Part shown: positions 45,170-58,760 of the stretch, piece after piece | How positions within the stretch are numbered: position 1 is the first letter of the stretch | Layout of the letters: each line of letters begins with the position of its first letter | Assembly: GCA_026168455.1 (NCBI GenBank) | Contig: CM047427.1 | Span: forward strand, 14,103,505-14,167,504 | Source of the DNA: Theocolax elegans | Taxonomy: Eukaryota > Arthropoda > Insecta > Hymenoptera > Cerocephalidae | DNA length: 64,000 nt | Reading direction: 5' to 3' | The notes under the pieces: model-generated | The model's input: the letters and a program-made list of their open reading frames with translations, nothing else | The model's database searches: none | Told to the model about the DNA's origin: nothing | Position numbers and translations under genes: made by a program

Positions 45170-47830
45170 ATAATATGAATCTACCCCGTCCTCAAACTGT
45201 CAATAATTTAAATATTGTTATTAAACAAATATTGCACCCAGCATTGTGTATCGGCATAATACATGTATTTGAAAGTATAGGAGGTGCGAGCTGCAGACGG
45301 CCCCAATCGTGGCTCGCACCTCCTATAGAATCCAACGCTATAGACCGAGGCAGGTTATGTTTCCATTCGTATTTTTCAAATGTTGACGATATTATAACGT
45401 AAATTCTAATTTTGTAACTACTATACATTTTAAATGTTTATTATTAATATGCCTCTACCCCTTCCTCAAGCTGTCAATAATTTAAATAACTATTAATAAA
45501 CAAATATTGCACCCAGCATTGTGTATCGGCATAATACAATGTATTTGAACGTATAGGAGGTGCGAGCTGCAGACGGCTCGAATCGTGGCTCGCACCTCCT
45601 ATAGAATCCAACGCTATAGACCGAGGCAGGTTATGTTTCCATTCGTATTTTTCAAATGTTGACGATATTATAACGTAAATTCTAATATTGTAACTACTAT
45701 ACATTTTATATGTTTATTATTAATATGCCTCTACCCCTTCCTCAAGCTGTCAATAATTTAAATAACTATTAATAAACAAATATTGCACCCAGCATTGTGT
45801 ATCGGCATAATACAATGTATTTGAACGTATAGGAGGTGCGAGCTGCAGACGGCTCGAATCGTGGCTCGCACCTCCTATAGAATCCAACGCTATAGACCGA
45901 GGCAGGTTATGTTTCCATTCGTATTTTTCAAATGTTGACGATATTATAACGTAAATTCTACTTTGTAACTACTATATCATTTTATATGTTTATTATTAAT
46001 ATGCCTCTACCCCTTCCTCAAGCTGTCAATAATTTAAATAACTATTAATAAACAAATATTGCACCCAGCATTGTGTATCGGCATAATACAATGTATTTGA
46101 ACGTATAGGAGGTGCGAGCTGCAGACGGCTCGAATCGTGGCTCGCACCTCCTATAGAATCCAACGCTATAGACCGAGGCAGGTTATGTTTCCATTCGATA
46201 TTTTCAAATGTTGACGATATTATAACGTAAATTCTAATATTGTAACTACTATACATTTTATAATGTTTATTATTAATATGCCTCTACCCCTTCCTCAAGC
46301 TGTCAATAATTTAAATAACTATTAATAAACAAATATTGCACCCAGCATTGTGTATCGGCATAATACAATGTATTTGAACGTATAGGAGGTGCGAGCTGCA
46401 GACGGCTCGAATCGTGGCTCGCACCTCCTATAGAATCCAACGCTATAGACCGAGGCAGGTTATGTTTCCATTCGATATTTTTCAAATGTTGACGATATTA
46501 TAACGTAAATTCTAATATTGTAACTACTATACATTTTATATGTTTATTATTAATATGCCTCTACCCCTTCCTCAAGCTGTCAATAATTTAAATAACTATT
46601 AATAAACAAATATTGCACCCAGCATTGTGTATCGGCATAATACAATGTATTTGAACGTATAGGAGGTGCGAGCTGCAGACGGCTCGAATCGTGGCTCGCA
46701 CCTCCTATAGAATCCAACGCTATAGACGAGGCAGGTTATGTTTCCATTCGTATTTTTCAAATGTTGACGCTATTATAACGTAAATTCTAATTTGTAACTG
46801 ACTATATAATTTTAAATGTTTATTATTAATATGCCTCTACCCCTTCCTCAAGCTGTCAATAATTTAAATAACTATTAATAAACAAATATTGCACCCAGCA
46901 TTGTGTCTCGGCATAATACAATGTATTTGAACGTATAGGAGGTGCGAGCTGCAGACGGCTCGAATCGTGGCTCGCACCTCCTATAGAATCCAAACGCTAT
47001 AGACCGAGGCAGGTTATGTTTCCATTCGATATTTTTTCAAATGTTGACGAATATTATAACGTAAATTCTAATATTGTAACTACTATACATTTTATATGTT
47101 ATTATTAATATGCCTCTACCCCTTCCTCAAGCTGTCAATAATTTAAATAACTATTAATAAACAAAATTGCACCCAGCATTGTGTATCGGCATAATACAAT
47201 GTATTTGAAAGTATAGGAGGTGCGAGCTGCAGACGGCTCGAATCGTGGCTCGCACTCCTATAGAATCCAACGCTATAGACCGAGGCAGGTTATGTTTCCA
47301 TTCGTATTTTTCAAATGGTTGACGATATTATACGTACAATCTACATATTGTAACTATACATTTTATATGTTTATTATTAATATGCTCTACCCCTTCCTCA
47401 AGCTGTCAATAATTTAAATAACTATTAATAAACAAATATTGCACCCAGCATTGTGTATCGGCATAATACAATGTATTTGAAGTATAGGAGGTGCGAGCTG
47501 CAGACGGCTCGAATCGTGGCTCGCACCTCCTATAGAATCCAACGCTATAGACCGAGGCAGGTTATGTTTCCATTCGTATTTTTCAAATGTTCACGATATA
47601 TAACGTAAATTTCTACTTTTGTAACTGCTATATATTTTAAATGTTTATTATTAATATGCCTCTACCCCTTCCTCCAGCTGTCAATTATTTAAATAACTAT
47701 TAATAAACAAATATTGCACCAGCATTGTGTATCGGCATAATACAATGTATTTGAACGTATAGGAGGTGCGAGCTGCAGACGGCTCGAATCGTGGCTCGCA
47801 CCTCCTATAGAATCCGTCGTCTATTTGTGC
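45170..47830. repeat. 276-bp satellite, 10 units, each with a 16-bp hairpin
   Basis: 'gaggtgcgagctgcagacgg' recurs at about 45281, 45558, 45833, 46109, 46386, 46662, 46939, 47217, 47488 and 47762. Each unit has TATAGGAGGTGCGAGC, a 20-nt loop, then the perfect reverse complement. The last unit runs straight into a MITE body (47821-48493). Confidence 0.95.
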
Positions 47831-48493
47831 GGAAACGTTTAGCATCGCCACCTATTGATTCTTTTTCAAACTACGTAGCTAAAGTTTTTCTTACTCTTCC
47901 GTCTGCTTAATTACACATTTTTAGAAAAAATGTATATCGTTTTTATTTTTCGTTTAATTTTTTAATGTGTTATGTATTCTTCTATATTTTACTGAAAAAT
48001 CATTCTAAGTTAATGTAAAATATTGCCTCTGCTTCGTTTTTTGTTGTGTTTAATTGCAAATCTATGTTTATTTTCATCGTAAATATGTAGTACGAGCTTC
48101 CCAACGTCTTTGTATCAATCGTATTTTTCAATTTTTTTCTTCGTCGTGCACTTTTGACTGTTTTTTTTATTATTCCAACATTTATCAATATCGTGAAATT
48201 GTGCGTCTGCACTGTATTTGTTAGAAAATTATCCAGTTTTTATAAAATTCAATCTAATCGTCGTTGCCTGTTAACTAAGAGAGGTTATGTTTGAGGTCGT
48301 ATTTTTCAATTTCTAAGAGCATTTTAACATAATTCAAACTTTTATACTTATAATTTATGTAATACATGCATTACAAATATGCCTCCACTGCGTTTATAGT
48401 TTGTCATTGTATTAAATAATAGTAATAGGAGAAATAGTGCATGTAATATACGGGTGTCGGCATAGTAGGATTTAATTCAGGTATGGCATCCCC
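47831..48493. mobile_element. TTAA-type MITE body next to the satellite
   Basis: 'ttagcatcgccacctattg' to 'ggtatggcatcccc' followed by TTAA at 48494. It matches 13575-14247 and 15655-16296. In those copies the hairpin module is single. Confidence 0.7.
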
Positions 48494-48589
48494 TTAAGTT
48501 ATACATTGATGAATCCTGTACGAAAGAAGAAGAGTACGAGCATGATAAAGAAGCGTGTGAGCAGCTTGGAACAAAGCGACTGATATGCG

Positions 48590-50480
48590 AACGATTTATG
48601 CGTGAATATAATGAACTATAATGATCAAATAATCTTATTATCGTAACGTACTGTATTTCAAAATAATCCACTGCAATCCCTAGTAGATGTCGAAATAGTC
48701 AACTTCAATAACCGTAAGATCTTACTAGTTAATTACTATATGTCCCACCAAACACTAATCGTCGTATAATCGTAATGTGGTGGAATTTCCCAAAGTAAAG
48801 GCCTTTGTCAAAAATTAAAACAAAAAATTATAAGGCGTTTCGTCCTCGATCGCCAGTTTGGACTCCTCAGTAAGGAACTGGAAATCATAACTTAGACACC
48901 TGTCGCAAGATGAACTGCGACGCCAGCAAGATGTGGCTATATATATAAAGAAAGACGACAATCTCTCCAACGAGTATAGTCGTCTCCATCTAGCGGTGGG
49001 AAAGACCACCAGCCAGAGTGTGATGTATTAGACCGAGTCGCAGGTTTTAAAACAAAATGAATTTAACGTTCGGTGGTAATTTATACAATATAAATATCGG
49101 TATTTCCAAACTAAATGCTTTATTTTTGGAATAAAGCATGCCCATTATACCCTTTGTCCACTATGGTTGGTGGAATTTCCCAGAGTAAAGGCCTTTTTTA
49201 AAAATTAAAACAGTTCATCTTGCGACAGACGTCTAAGGTATGATCTCCAGTTCCTTACTGAGGAGTCCAAACTGGGGATCGAGGACGAAACGCCTTTAAT
49301 TTTTTGTTTTAATTTTTAAATAGGCCTTTACTCTGGGAAATTCCACCAACCATAGTGGACAAAGGGTATAATGGGCCTGATTTATCCCAAAAATAAAGTA
49401 TTTAGGTCGGAAAGACCGATATTTATATTATATAAATTATCACCGAACGTTAAATTCATTTTGTTTTTTAATCCACTGTTATCCCTACTCCATGTTAAAA
49501 TAGTCAACTATAGTCACCGTATGATCCTACTATACTAACTTACTATATGCCCCAAAAACATAAATCGTCATATAATCATACTGCGGTGATATAATCTCAA
49601 ATCCTAATAATGGATATAGTAATTATTATGCGTGCATATAATAAATTATAATCATCTTATAGTCTAAATATAGTAAACTACTGTATCTCGAAATAATCCA
49701 CTGTTATCCCTACTACATGTTGAAACAGTCAACTATAATCACCGTTTTGTCCTACTATAGATAATTACTATAAGTCCCAAAAAATACTATTATCGTCATA
49801 TAATTACTAACTACGGTGACACAATCTCAACTCTTGGTGACGGATTATAGTAATTATTATGCGTGAATATAATGAACTATAAGCATCAAATAATCTTACT
49901 ATCGTCACGCACTGTATCTCAAAATAGATGTCGAAATAGTCAACTATAATCACCGTATGATCCTACTATACTAACTTACTATATGCCCCAAAAACACTAA
50001 TCATCATATAATCGTACTGTGGTGATATAATCTCAACTCCTAATAATGGACTATAGTAATTATTATGCGTGCATATAATAAATTATAATCATCTTATAAT
50101 CTAACTATAGTAAAGTACTGTATCTCGAAAGAATCCACTGCTACCCCTACTACATGTTGAAACAGTCAACTATAATCACCGTGTGGTCCTACTATAGTTA
50201 ATTACTATATGTCCCTAAAAACACTGTTATCGTCGTATAATCGACCTTCGTCGATACAAACTCCTAGTGACGGACTATAATCATTACTGTCTGTACGTAT
50301 AATAAACTATATCCTTCGAATAATCTTACCATAGTAAAATACTATGTCTCGAAACAATCCATTGCTATCCCTACTATATGTTGATAAAATAAACTATTTT
50401 CTCCGTATGATCCTACTACATTACTATATACCCCAAAAACACTATAATTGTCATATAATTGTACTGTGGTGATACAATTT
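48590..50480. repeat. 224-bp satellite, about five units, interrupted
   Basis: 'atccactgttatccctac' or close variants at 48664, 49471, 49695, 50131 and 50355 (one unit between has lost this part). The first unit is separated from the rest by a foldback insertion at 48782-49470. Small minus-strand frames here are not genes. Confidence 0.8.
48782..49470. mobile_element. Nested foldback elements in the 224-bp satellite
   Basis: Two inverted-repeat systems overlap: 48782-48918 pairs with 49220-49345, and 49040-49190 pairs with 49320-49475. 'ggtggaatttccc' appears three times, twice direct and once inverted. Short minus-strand frames here have no domain. Confidence 0.75.
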
Positions 50481-50950
50481 TCACTTGTACTCGGAGAGAG
50501 CAAACTTGCTTTTTTTGCAGGATAAAGTATCAACGCATTTTTAGCATGTTCTTTCGTTTGATTTAACAATTGTTTAAAGCGATAAAAACAATGTTACGTA
50601 ATATAGAAAAAAACTAAAGTAATACAGTAATATTCACTCGTGCTTAATTCTAAAAATCAATTGCGACATACCAAAAACGCACAAATATAGAAGATACAAT
50701 ATTTCACAAGAGGTTCATTGGAATAACCTATGAGCGTCATGTAACCTGAAAGATTTAGCACATTGCGATCCCGCACAGCACATTGCATGTCGTAATAATT
50801 ATCATACTGTTTTTATTTTATACATTAATTAATGATTTTAAACAACGTTAAGTAAATTTAGCTAATTATTACATTGAACTTAATATTAGACATTTTTAAT
50901 AATAAAAAGAACTGTTGTAATATGATATTAATATGTTAATTTTATATTTA

Positions 50951-53522
50951 CAGTACCGCTCAAAAGTTTGAGCACAACAAAAAAACGACTCAACTGCAAA
51001 ATTTCATATCTCCGGTACAAATAACGTTACGGAAACCTGCGGGAGCTCGTTTGAAAGCTAATTATAAGAGCTTTCGATTGGTCTGTAACTAAAATAAAGA
51101 AATATATTTCAATCATTTTTATAAGCAAAAGTTTGAGTCGAAAATTAAAATTTTGGTTTCTTATACAAGCCTACACTTTTAAAGAACATACTTGAATTAA
51201 TATCTAATTCAGAGAAAATTAAAGGTTTTTCAAGAGTTTTTTAATCGTTTTTTATTTTTTTCCTAGCGTAAATTTTAAGGAAGTTATGAATGTTTTTCCT
51301 TCAACAAATTTTTTGCATGTTTCTGGAATTAATCGATCTATATGAATCTAACAGTTTTCGATTTACATTTTCGCTTATAAAAGTAATAAATAAATGTTTT
51401 TTAATAATCAAAATATGTTTTATTAATATTTACAAAATACATTATATAAAATATGCCTCAACGTATTAATGTTCATTAAAAAATAACATATTTTAAAAAA
51501 AAACGTAGGGAAGGTGTTTCTAAGAAAATTCAATCAAAATATAGCGAAATTATCGCTTTCTCGACATTCTTTTTTGTATATCTCAAAAAGGCATCTTTTA
51601 AAACGCTTTAAAATGATAAGTTAAGTTAATTATTATGAAACAAGGGTGCCCTATCATTATTTTATCCGGAATAAATATTAAGGCTGGTCGGCAGGGGTAA
51701 AATAGGCTGACAATGACGAGATTTTTGATTTGTCGACACTTCTTTATTTAATATCTCAAAAAGGAATATTTTAAAACGCTTTAAAATTATAAGTTAAGTT
51801 TATTGTAATATAACAAGGGTACCCTATCATTATTTTTTATCCGGAATTAATATTAAGGGTGATTGGCAAGGGAAAATTGGTCGAAAATAGCAAAATTCGT
51901 GCATTTTCGATATTTTTCTTTCATATTTCAAAAAGACGTCTTTTAAAACGCTTTAAATACTTAGGTTAATAGCGAATAAATCTGTAAAGATTTGAAAGCT
52001 TAATAAATAAAAAAAAATACTTAGGTTATCCTTGCTAATTTGTACGAGATTGTAATATCCATAGAGACCCTTCTACTTCCTGGGTAGCCAAATTATGGGC
52101 ATTCTAAATGAGTAAAAAATTGCCATTACACAGAAATGAAAGAAGGCTATGCGAATTAGAGTTTGACAACACAACGTAATTTAACAATTCGTAAAAATCT
52201 TTATTACTGTTAAAAGTAAATTATAATCATGTTTAACTTAGATGTTGCTACATATCTCTCAATAATTTATTCAGTGATTTTGAAGCGTTTTAAAAGACGC
52301 CTTTTTAAGATATTAATTAAAGAAGTGTCGATATATCGAAAATGTCATCATTTTCAGCCCATTTTACCCCGACCAACCACCCTTAATATTTATTTCGGAT
52401 AAAAATAATAATAGGGCTCCCTTGGTGTATTATAATAAGCATAGCCTATGATTTTAAAGCGTTTACGAAGATGCCTTTTTGAGATATTAAGTAAAGAAGT
52501 GTTGATAAATCGAAAATTTCGTCATTTTCAGCACATTTTTCCCCGCCCAACCACCCTTAATATGTATTTCGGATAAAAATAATGATAGAACACCCTTGTT
52601 GCATAATAATTAACTTAATTTATCATTTTAAAGCGTTTCAAAGCCGCCTTTTTGAGATATTAAATAAAAATGTCGAAAAAGCACGAAATTCGCTATTTTC
52701 GACCTATTTTGCCCCCGGTAGCACCTTTAATATTTATTCCAGATAAAAATAATGATAGGGCATCCTTGTTGCATAATAATTAATTTAACTTATCATTTTA
52801 AGGGGATGTCGGAGCTATAGCCTCCATCAAAAGCCGCTCGATCTCACGGCTTCGAATGGCGCTGTAGTCAGGTGTCGATTTCTACGATAAACGTACTTAA
52901 AACATAAATTATAAATTTTGCAGCTACATAGAGCTGTTGAAAGATACTTTCCCCCCTAGCTATAACTAAAATTAAGGTAATTGTAATATTACTCTTGGCA
53001 GCAAATGCTTATTTTTTTAAAGAAATGTGAAATACGTTGAGTGTAGCATTACGGCAGATATAGATTCATTGAATATGAGACGTATTTCACATTTCTTTAA
53101 AAAAATAAACATTTGCTGCCAAGAATAATATTACAATTACCTTAATTTTAATTATACCTAGGGGGAAAGTATCTTTCAACAGCTCTATGTAGCTGCAAAA
53201 TTTCTAATTATGGTTTCTAAAATGGTTTAAGTACGTTTAACGTAGAAATCGACACCTGACTACAGCGCCATTCGAAGCCGCGAGATCTAGCGGCTTTTGA
53301 CGGAGGCTATAGCTCCGACATCCCCTTAAACCGTTTTAAAAGACGCCTTTTTGAGATTACTAAAGAATGTCGAGAATTTTCTTAGAAACACCTCCCCTAC
53401 ATTTTATTCTTAAAAATATATTATTCTTTAATGAACATGAATGTTTTGAGGCATATTTTAGATGGTTCGATAGTTTCAATAGATAAAATCGTGGCGGTGC
53501 AACGGTTCAAACTTCTGACCCA
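50951..53522. mobile_element. Large foldback element with tandem repeats in both arms
   Basis: The left end CAGTACCGCTCAAAAGTTTGAG follows TA, as in Tc1/mariner ends. Left arm to about 51970, loop to about 52260, right arm to about 53520. Each arm has about three units of about 190 bp around 'gcgttttaaaagacgcc' and 'ccctatcattattt'; the arms are inverted to each other. The right arm is split by the MITE at 52802. The right terminus is imprecise. No transposase present. Confidence 0.7.
52802..53325. mobile_element. TTAA-flanked palindromic MITE, 524 bp
   Basis: TTAA (52798) GGGGATGTCGGAGCTATAGCC ... and its reverse complement to CCCC TTAA (53326). The arms are near-perfect over about 230 bp each, joined by a short centre with 'tgtagcattacggcag'. 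Removing it with one TTAA rejoins the host repeat 'atcattttaaa'-'ccgttttaaaagacgcc', which shows a clean insertion. Confidence 0.9.
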
Positions 53523-53529
53523 TTGATTA

Positions 53530-53948
53530 TTATTTAGAAATTTATTTTTAATTATACGTAAACATCATCCATCATTAATTTTTAATAAAATATTTTTCTT
53601 GATTAAAAAATTGCTTAAGCCTCAAAATTAAACATTTAAACACGCATATTTTTTAATTTTTTAATTTTTGACTTAGACTTATAAAAATTTGAGAATTCTT
53701 CTTAATAATACTATTAAACATAAAGTAAATTAAAAATGAAAAATTGTCATTGAGAGTGTCAAATTTTGTTTATTTATTCTTAAAAGTATATTACAATAAT
53801 ATGTACAACTTACTATACCTAATTTTCACAGGTCGTACATTTTTTTAATTTCGCCAACAAACAAGATGTAGTTCTTGGAATAGTGACGACATTTATTAAA
53901 GTACTTAAAGTATCACTAAGATTTACACTATACGCATGATAGTAGTTG
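53530..53948. other. AT-rich DNA without recognisable features
   Basis: Nothing seen. Confidence 0.4.
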
Positions 53949-55807
53949 TTAAAATATTCCATTACATATACTTTCGTTTGAAAATAAATAACGCCACAAT
54001 AAAATATATTTTTTATTACTCCAAACTAAAGTCTTAACATTCTCTAAACTATTTACAGATATATCATTTGAAACATTTGGTATCAATTGTTGTATTTGGT
54101 ACAAATTATTTGATTGATATTTACATATTGGTCCCAAATTAATATCACTCTGCATATTTGAAGTGTATTGTGAAGCATACGCTAATTGAAGTTGATGCCT
54201 AATAGCTATTGTCAGAGGCAAATTAATATTCGACGTAGTGCCAATAGCCACTTCTTTTAATTTTTGGTTTTTTCTTTCAAATTTCATTGAAGAACGACTG
54301 GTCCATTTAACAACATAACTCGAGAATAATGTAAAAGCAAATGCATTTTTGGCTTTAAGTCACCACAATATTTTGTGTAATAATAATTACGTTTCTGCAC
54401 AAGCTCTTTAACATTGAGTATCTAGCCCTTCGTAAGTTTTGGAGACGTCAAAAGACCGATAATTATCTCACCAATTATAAGACCTAAATACCTCGATAAA
54501 CATAATAATTCCGACGCAGATTGCTTTATTTTTAATTTTTTACCTCCTTTCTCATTTGTAAAATAGAGTGGTTGAGGTTTATTCTTTTTGTCTATGTTTC
54601 CATAATTAAATTTTTCGATGCGATCGTTGACATCTTTTAGATTTAAAATTTTCTTTTCTATTAAACTCTAACAATTTTTCCGATTGTATATCCTGCAACC
54701 CCTTCACACAAATCATGCATTACATCAAGAGTAATATTTTCAGTTATATGAAATTTATTGATGCCATTGAATACACAACGTTCATATACTCCAATACTTG
54801 AAAAGTCTTCTTTTAACACAGAAGCATTATAAGACCCCATAGTTCTTAATAAACTATCATTTTCAACTAGCAAATGTTTGCACTCATCATTCGCAGCTGT
54901 ACAAATTCGACAATATACTTTTACATTGAAACTTTTAGAGAAACCGCAGATTGTAGTTAGTCCAAAATTGTCACCTAATATTAAGACGCATTTAAAATAT
55001 ATTGTATATTCGATTTTGTCAACTATTTTTTTAATACCATTTACTGATAAAACATTAATATCATCAATACTCGAACGAAACATCAATTTGTTACCACAGT
55101 CTTTCAAATGTTTAGAATAAAATATACTAAAAACAAAAATATTTTGCACTATTCCAGTTAAATGCGGAGGTAAACATGCAATAGATGCGTATATTGCTCC
55201 TAACTTTTGCTTACCAGCATGGCTTTTAAGAGGATCTCTCGTTTCAAATTCATCGAAGTATAGAAAAAGCGGAAATGTAGGCTTCTTACTATCGCTGTAT
55301 TTTTTTCCACAAATCTCCTTGAATAATGTTAGAAATATCTGTTTCGTTTGTAGATAATGTGTCAACTTACTCTATAATCTGATTAAATATTCCAGGAATT
55401 TCAAGTAATAACTTTAAACTGGGTCCTAGTCGAACATGTGCTAGGCTAGCTTCGTTTATTTCAATTTGAACATTTATGGGAGGAATGTATAATTTTTTTT
55501 CGTGATATTCTTTAAATCACAAGTCTTCAATTAAATATTTACCGATAAGATTTTTACAATTTTCTAAAATAAATTGCATTTTATTAAAAGAAATATCAGT
55601 CGTGATAGATTTTAAGTGTATATAAACTTCGGTTTGTATGTACGGAATAAAGAAAGCTGAAATAAAATTATTGAATGTTTTCAAAATTTCATCTACTCCT
55701 TTTCTAGATATCAGAGGATTATTATATAGAAACAAACTTAGTTTTAAAATTTCGTGATCTAATGCTTGTCTGTTTTGCATTTGTTGTACAGAAAAATTTA
55801 AATCCAT
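53949..55807 (-). pseudogene. Transposase-like gene of a two-gene transposon
   Basis: Starts MDLNFSVQQMQNRQALDHEI at 55807 and continues in pieces: KLYIPPINVQIEINEASLAH (55510-55370), PLFLYFDEFETRDPLKSHAG, KLGAIYASIACLPPHLTGIV, VLILGDNFGLTTICGFSKSF, YCRICTAANDECKH, ITLDVMHDLCEGVAGYTIGK (55365-54661), RIEKFNYGNIDKK ... SASELLCLSRYLGLIIGEII (54650-54440), and NLPLTIAIRHQLQLAY at the end (54287-53949). The pattern DEFE..DPL.SHAG..KLGA.Y and the CxxC pair fit a large family of animal transposon proteins. I am unsure whether it belongs to CACTA/EnSpm-like or KDZ-like transposases. Frames shift near 55366 and 54661, and a TAG lies near 54424, so it is probably dead unless these are assembly gaps. 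Confidence 0.55.
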
Positions 55808-57039
55808 TGTAAAAAAAGTAATTTATTTGAAAATTAGAACGTTATTAAATAATCGTAATAAACAAGAAAATTATCAACATTTAATGAACAATGGAAATAA
55901 AATACTTTTTATTGTTAGAAATACTGACATACAACTTTTTAATTTAAAGGTTTCAAATTTACAGTCGTAGCAATTCTTCCAAAACCTTGTGAACGTTTGT
56001 GTTCACTTTTAAATTAGAATTTTCGTATACTTGTCGCTCTATGAATTGCCATATGTGATTATTAATGAATGAATAATTGTTATACAAAGTTTTCGTTATT
56101 TGATAGCATATGTTAATCGCATCTGTACAAGATTGAATTTGGTATGTGTAATTACCAACAATAATGTAGCAAGAATTAATTTGCACAAGAGTTTTTCCGT
56201 CAATCACAACAAAAGGGTGTTTGATTATTAACCCATAAGTTTGACGAATATTCTCAAAGTCCATCCGAATAGACTTCAGTGAATCATGAATATTATTTGT
56301 TTCCTAAACAAATTTATAATTAATTAATTTATTCCATAAATAAAAAACACATAATAAACGCCTTTCTTACTTTTAAATGGTATACGAACGACTGTGCTAC
56401 TATGGATTGATCTGGACTCCAATTAGTCTTTGATTTTGATCTTGCAGTTTGCTTATTAATTTTTTTGAAAAGATAAGGTAGTAAAATCAAAGACAAAGTT
56501 TGTACGTGATCTAAAATAAAATAATTATAGTAAGTTGAATATTCATACTTATAAAATATGTGTAACAAAGTGTTAATTATCGAACGAGTGAGTTTATCAC
56601 TTAAGCAAAACGAGGGTGATAGTCACTCGATTTGGAAATCATCTTTCGCAAGTGTATTAAACAATATTTTTTGACAGTGTATACGTAAATAACATTTAAA
56701 AAATTTGTGAAGTGCGTAAAAATTTTGCATTTACGAACAATAAGTCAAAAAATATATACCATTATATTACCATATATATTATCGTTTTTTTCGTCAAGTG
56801 GATTGCTGTTAATAATGGCCGTTATTTTTGCGTCTTTTTTTTCACTACATAATTTATAAATTTTCGTAGCTATATCGGGCCAATTTTTTTTAATAGATCT
56901 GGAGATAAGCAATATTTTTTCCGAAAATCTTCTTGAATCTATAAATAATAAATATTACTAAACATTGTATTAAATTATGGATAAGAGAAAACTAATATTA
57001 ATGGTTGCTTGGTAAATTTACTACTCGGTCAAAAGCTCA

Positions 57040-57885
57040 TTTCGTATTTTCAAACTACATTATTCATTACTATTAAAAAATAAGAATGAAAAAAATCACT
57101 GCATTGTGGGTGACTTTAATATTGATTTGTTTGATAAACAATCAATACTATTAAACGATTATCTGAATAATTTTTTAGAATTAAATTACGTACCCTTATT
57201 TCAAAATATAACCAGACCAAATATGAGCAGTAGTGTATCTGGATCCTGCATAGACAATGTTTTTATAAAAACTAATTTAACAAATGTTAGTTCTTTCAAA
57301 ATCTTAAACAGTTTTACAGATCACTATCCACTTTTTACCTTAATAAATGCAGATAAAATTGTAGCAAATACGGATAAGTCTATTACTTACATTAATCATA
57401 AAATTTTAGTAAAAGAATGTAAAAAAAGTGGATTGGAATTATTTCTTGAATATACAGGACCCAGATGAAGCATTGAACGAATTAATTTATGCAATTAAGA
57501 ATCTAATTCAATTTTCTACTATTAATATAAATTGTTTAAAAAAAATCCTAGATCAAAATGGATAACTAAAGCCATTATTAATTCCTGTGCTACCAAAGAA
57601 AAATTATTTTTAAATTTAAGATAAGAAGGCATCCAAATGATTCAAATTTAAATGAAAAATACAAAAATTATACGAAGTCTTTAAATAAAATTACAATTCA
57701 AGCTAAAAAACAAAAAAAATTTGTCAAAATTAGCTATAATAGTAAAAAGATTTGGCAGTTTATAAATAGTAAAATTAACAAAAAAGCAAATACTGGTAAC
57801 AATAATATTGAATATTTAGAACATGATAATGACAAGATTACTGACCCATATGATATAGCAAATACATTTAATAAAATTTTATAGA
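57040..57885 (+). pseudogene. LINE fragment: endonuclease and linker
   Basis: From about 57090 the frame reads HCIVGDFNIDLFD (the GDFN motif of APE-type endonucleases), SGSCIDNVF and SFTDHYPLFTL (the D-H motif), then after a stop NPRSKWITKAIINSCATKEK and KKIWQFINSKI from the region before the RT. RT itself is absent, as is the N-terminal third of the endonuclease. Several stops and frameshifts. The clade (Jockey-, RTE- or CR1-like) cannot be settled. It lies in intron 1 of the minus-strand gene. Confidence 0.7.
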
Positions 57886-58306
57886 CATAGGGTCTAATTT
57901 TATAGCTTATATACTAATGAAAATAATTTGAATGTGAATATGTGTCTATAACCAATGATCGTTGGCATTGTTAAATAAAAATGTAATAATGAATGATTAT
58001 AAAAAGTGGTTTGTTACATTGAATATTCGTTTACTATTACTACGTTATGTACAAACTACATAAGATAATTTTTAGAACACAATGAAACAATGTGTGTTAA
58101 AATAATCTTAATAAATATTCACACATCGCATATGATTCGTTCTATCAGCATGCAAAATGAATCGTATTGAACAACTATGTTTATTGCATTTATTTTCAAA
58201 ATAATTACCATTTTATATAAGACAATTGTATCATGTTTAATTAAATAATTTAAGAATTATGATTACATTTGAATTTCACAATGTTCAATTTTTGTTTTGT
58301 AACTAT
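57886..58306. other. AT-rich DNA without recognisable features
   Basis: Nothing seen. Confidence 0.4.
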
Positions 58307-58760
58307 CTAGAAGAATGTACTACCTTCGGAACACGTATCTTAATCAAACTCTAGGACATGCTTCGTAATATTAAAAAATGCAGAAAGCCGGAGTTATGAC
58401 CCCTAACGCTGAAATTAGCCAGTTATAGGCTAATGAATCAAATGTTTAGAGAAAATTAGAAACTTTACTTATATCGATTATAACTCGGAAAGAAAAATAG
58501 ATAGGCCAGACAAACTCACACCTGAATTAAACGAAATTCTGCTTTCTGGCGATTTTGGGTTTAAATATATATATTTACTTTCCGAGTTATAAGCTTAAAA
58601 ACCCACTAATTTTCTCTGAAAATTTGATTAATTAGCCTATAACTTTGGTCAATTCGAGAGTTAGGGTCTATAACTCAGGCTTTCTTCATTTTTTTATATT
58701 AGAAAACATATCTTAGAGTTTAGATAAGATCCCTCATCCGAAGGTAGTGTTTTCTCCTAG
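58307..58760. mobile_element. MITE with long inverted repeats, 454 bp
   Basis: CTAGAAGAATGTACTACCTT at the left pairs with the right end 'aaggtagtgttttctcctag'; pairing runs about 200 bp inward on each side (for example 'cagaaagccggagttatgac' with 'gtctataactcaggctttct'). The flanking duplication may be CTAG or part of it. Confidence 0.75.

Noticed and set aside
45170..47830. Helitron 3'-end hairpins
   Set aside because: No CTAG/CTRR end follows the hairpin at a fixed short distance, and the TTAA/GGGGATG ends of the parent MITE point to a cut-and-paste element.
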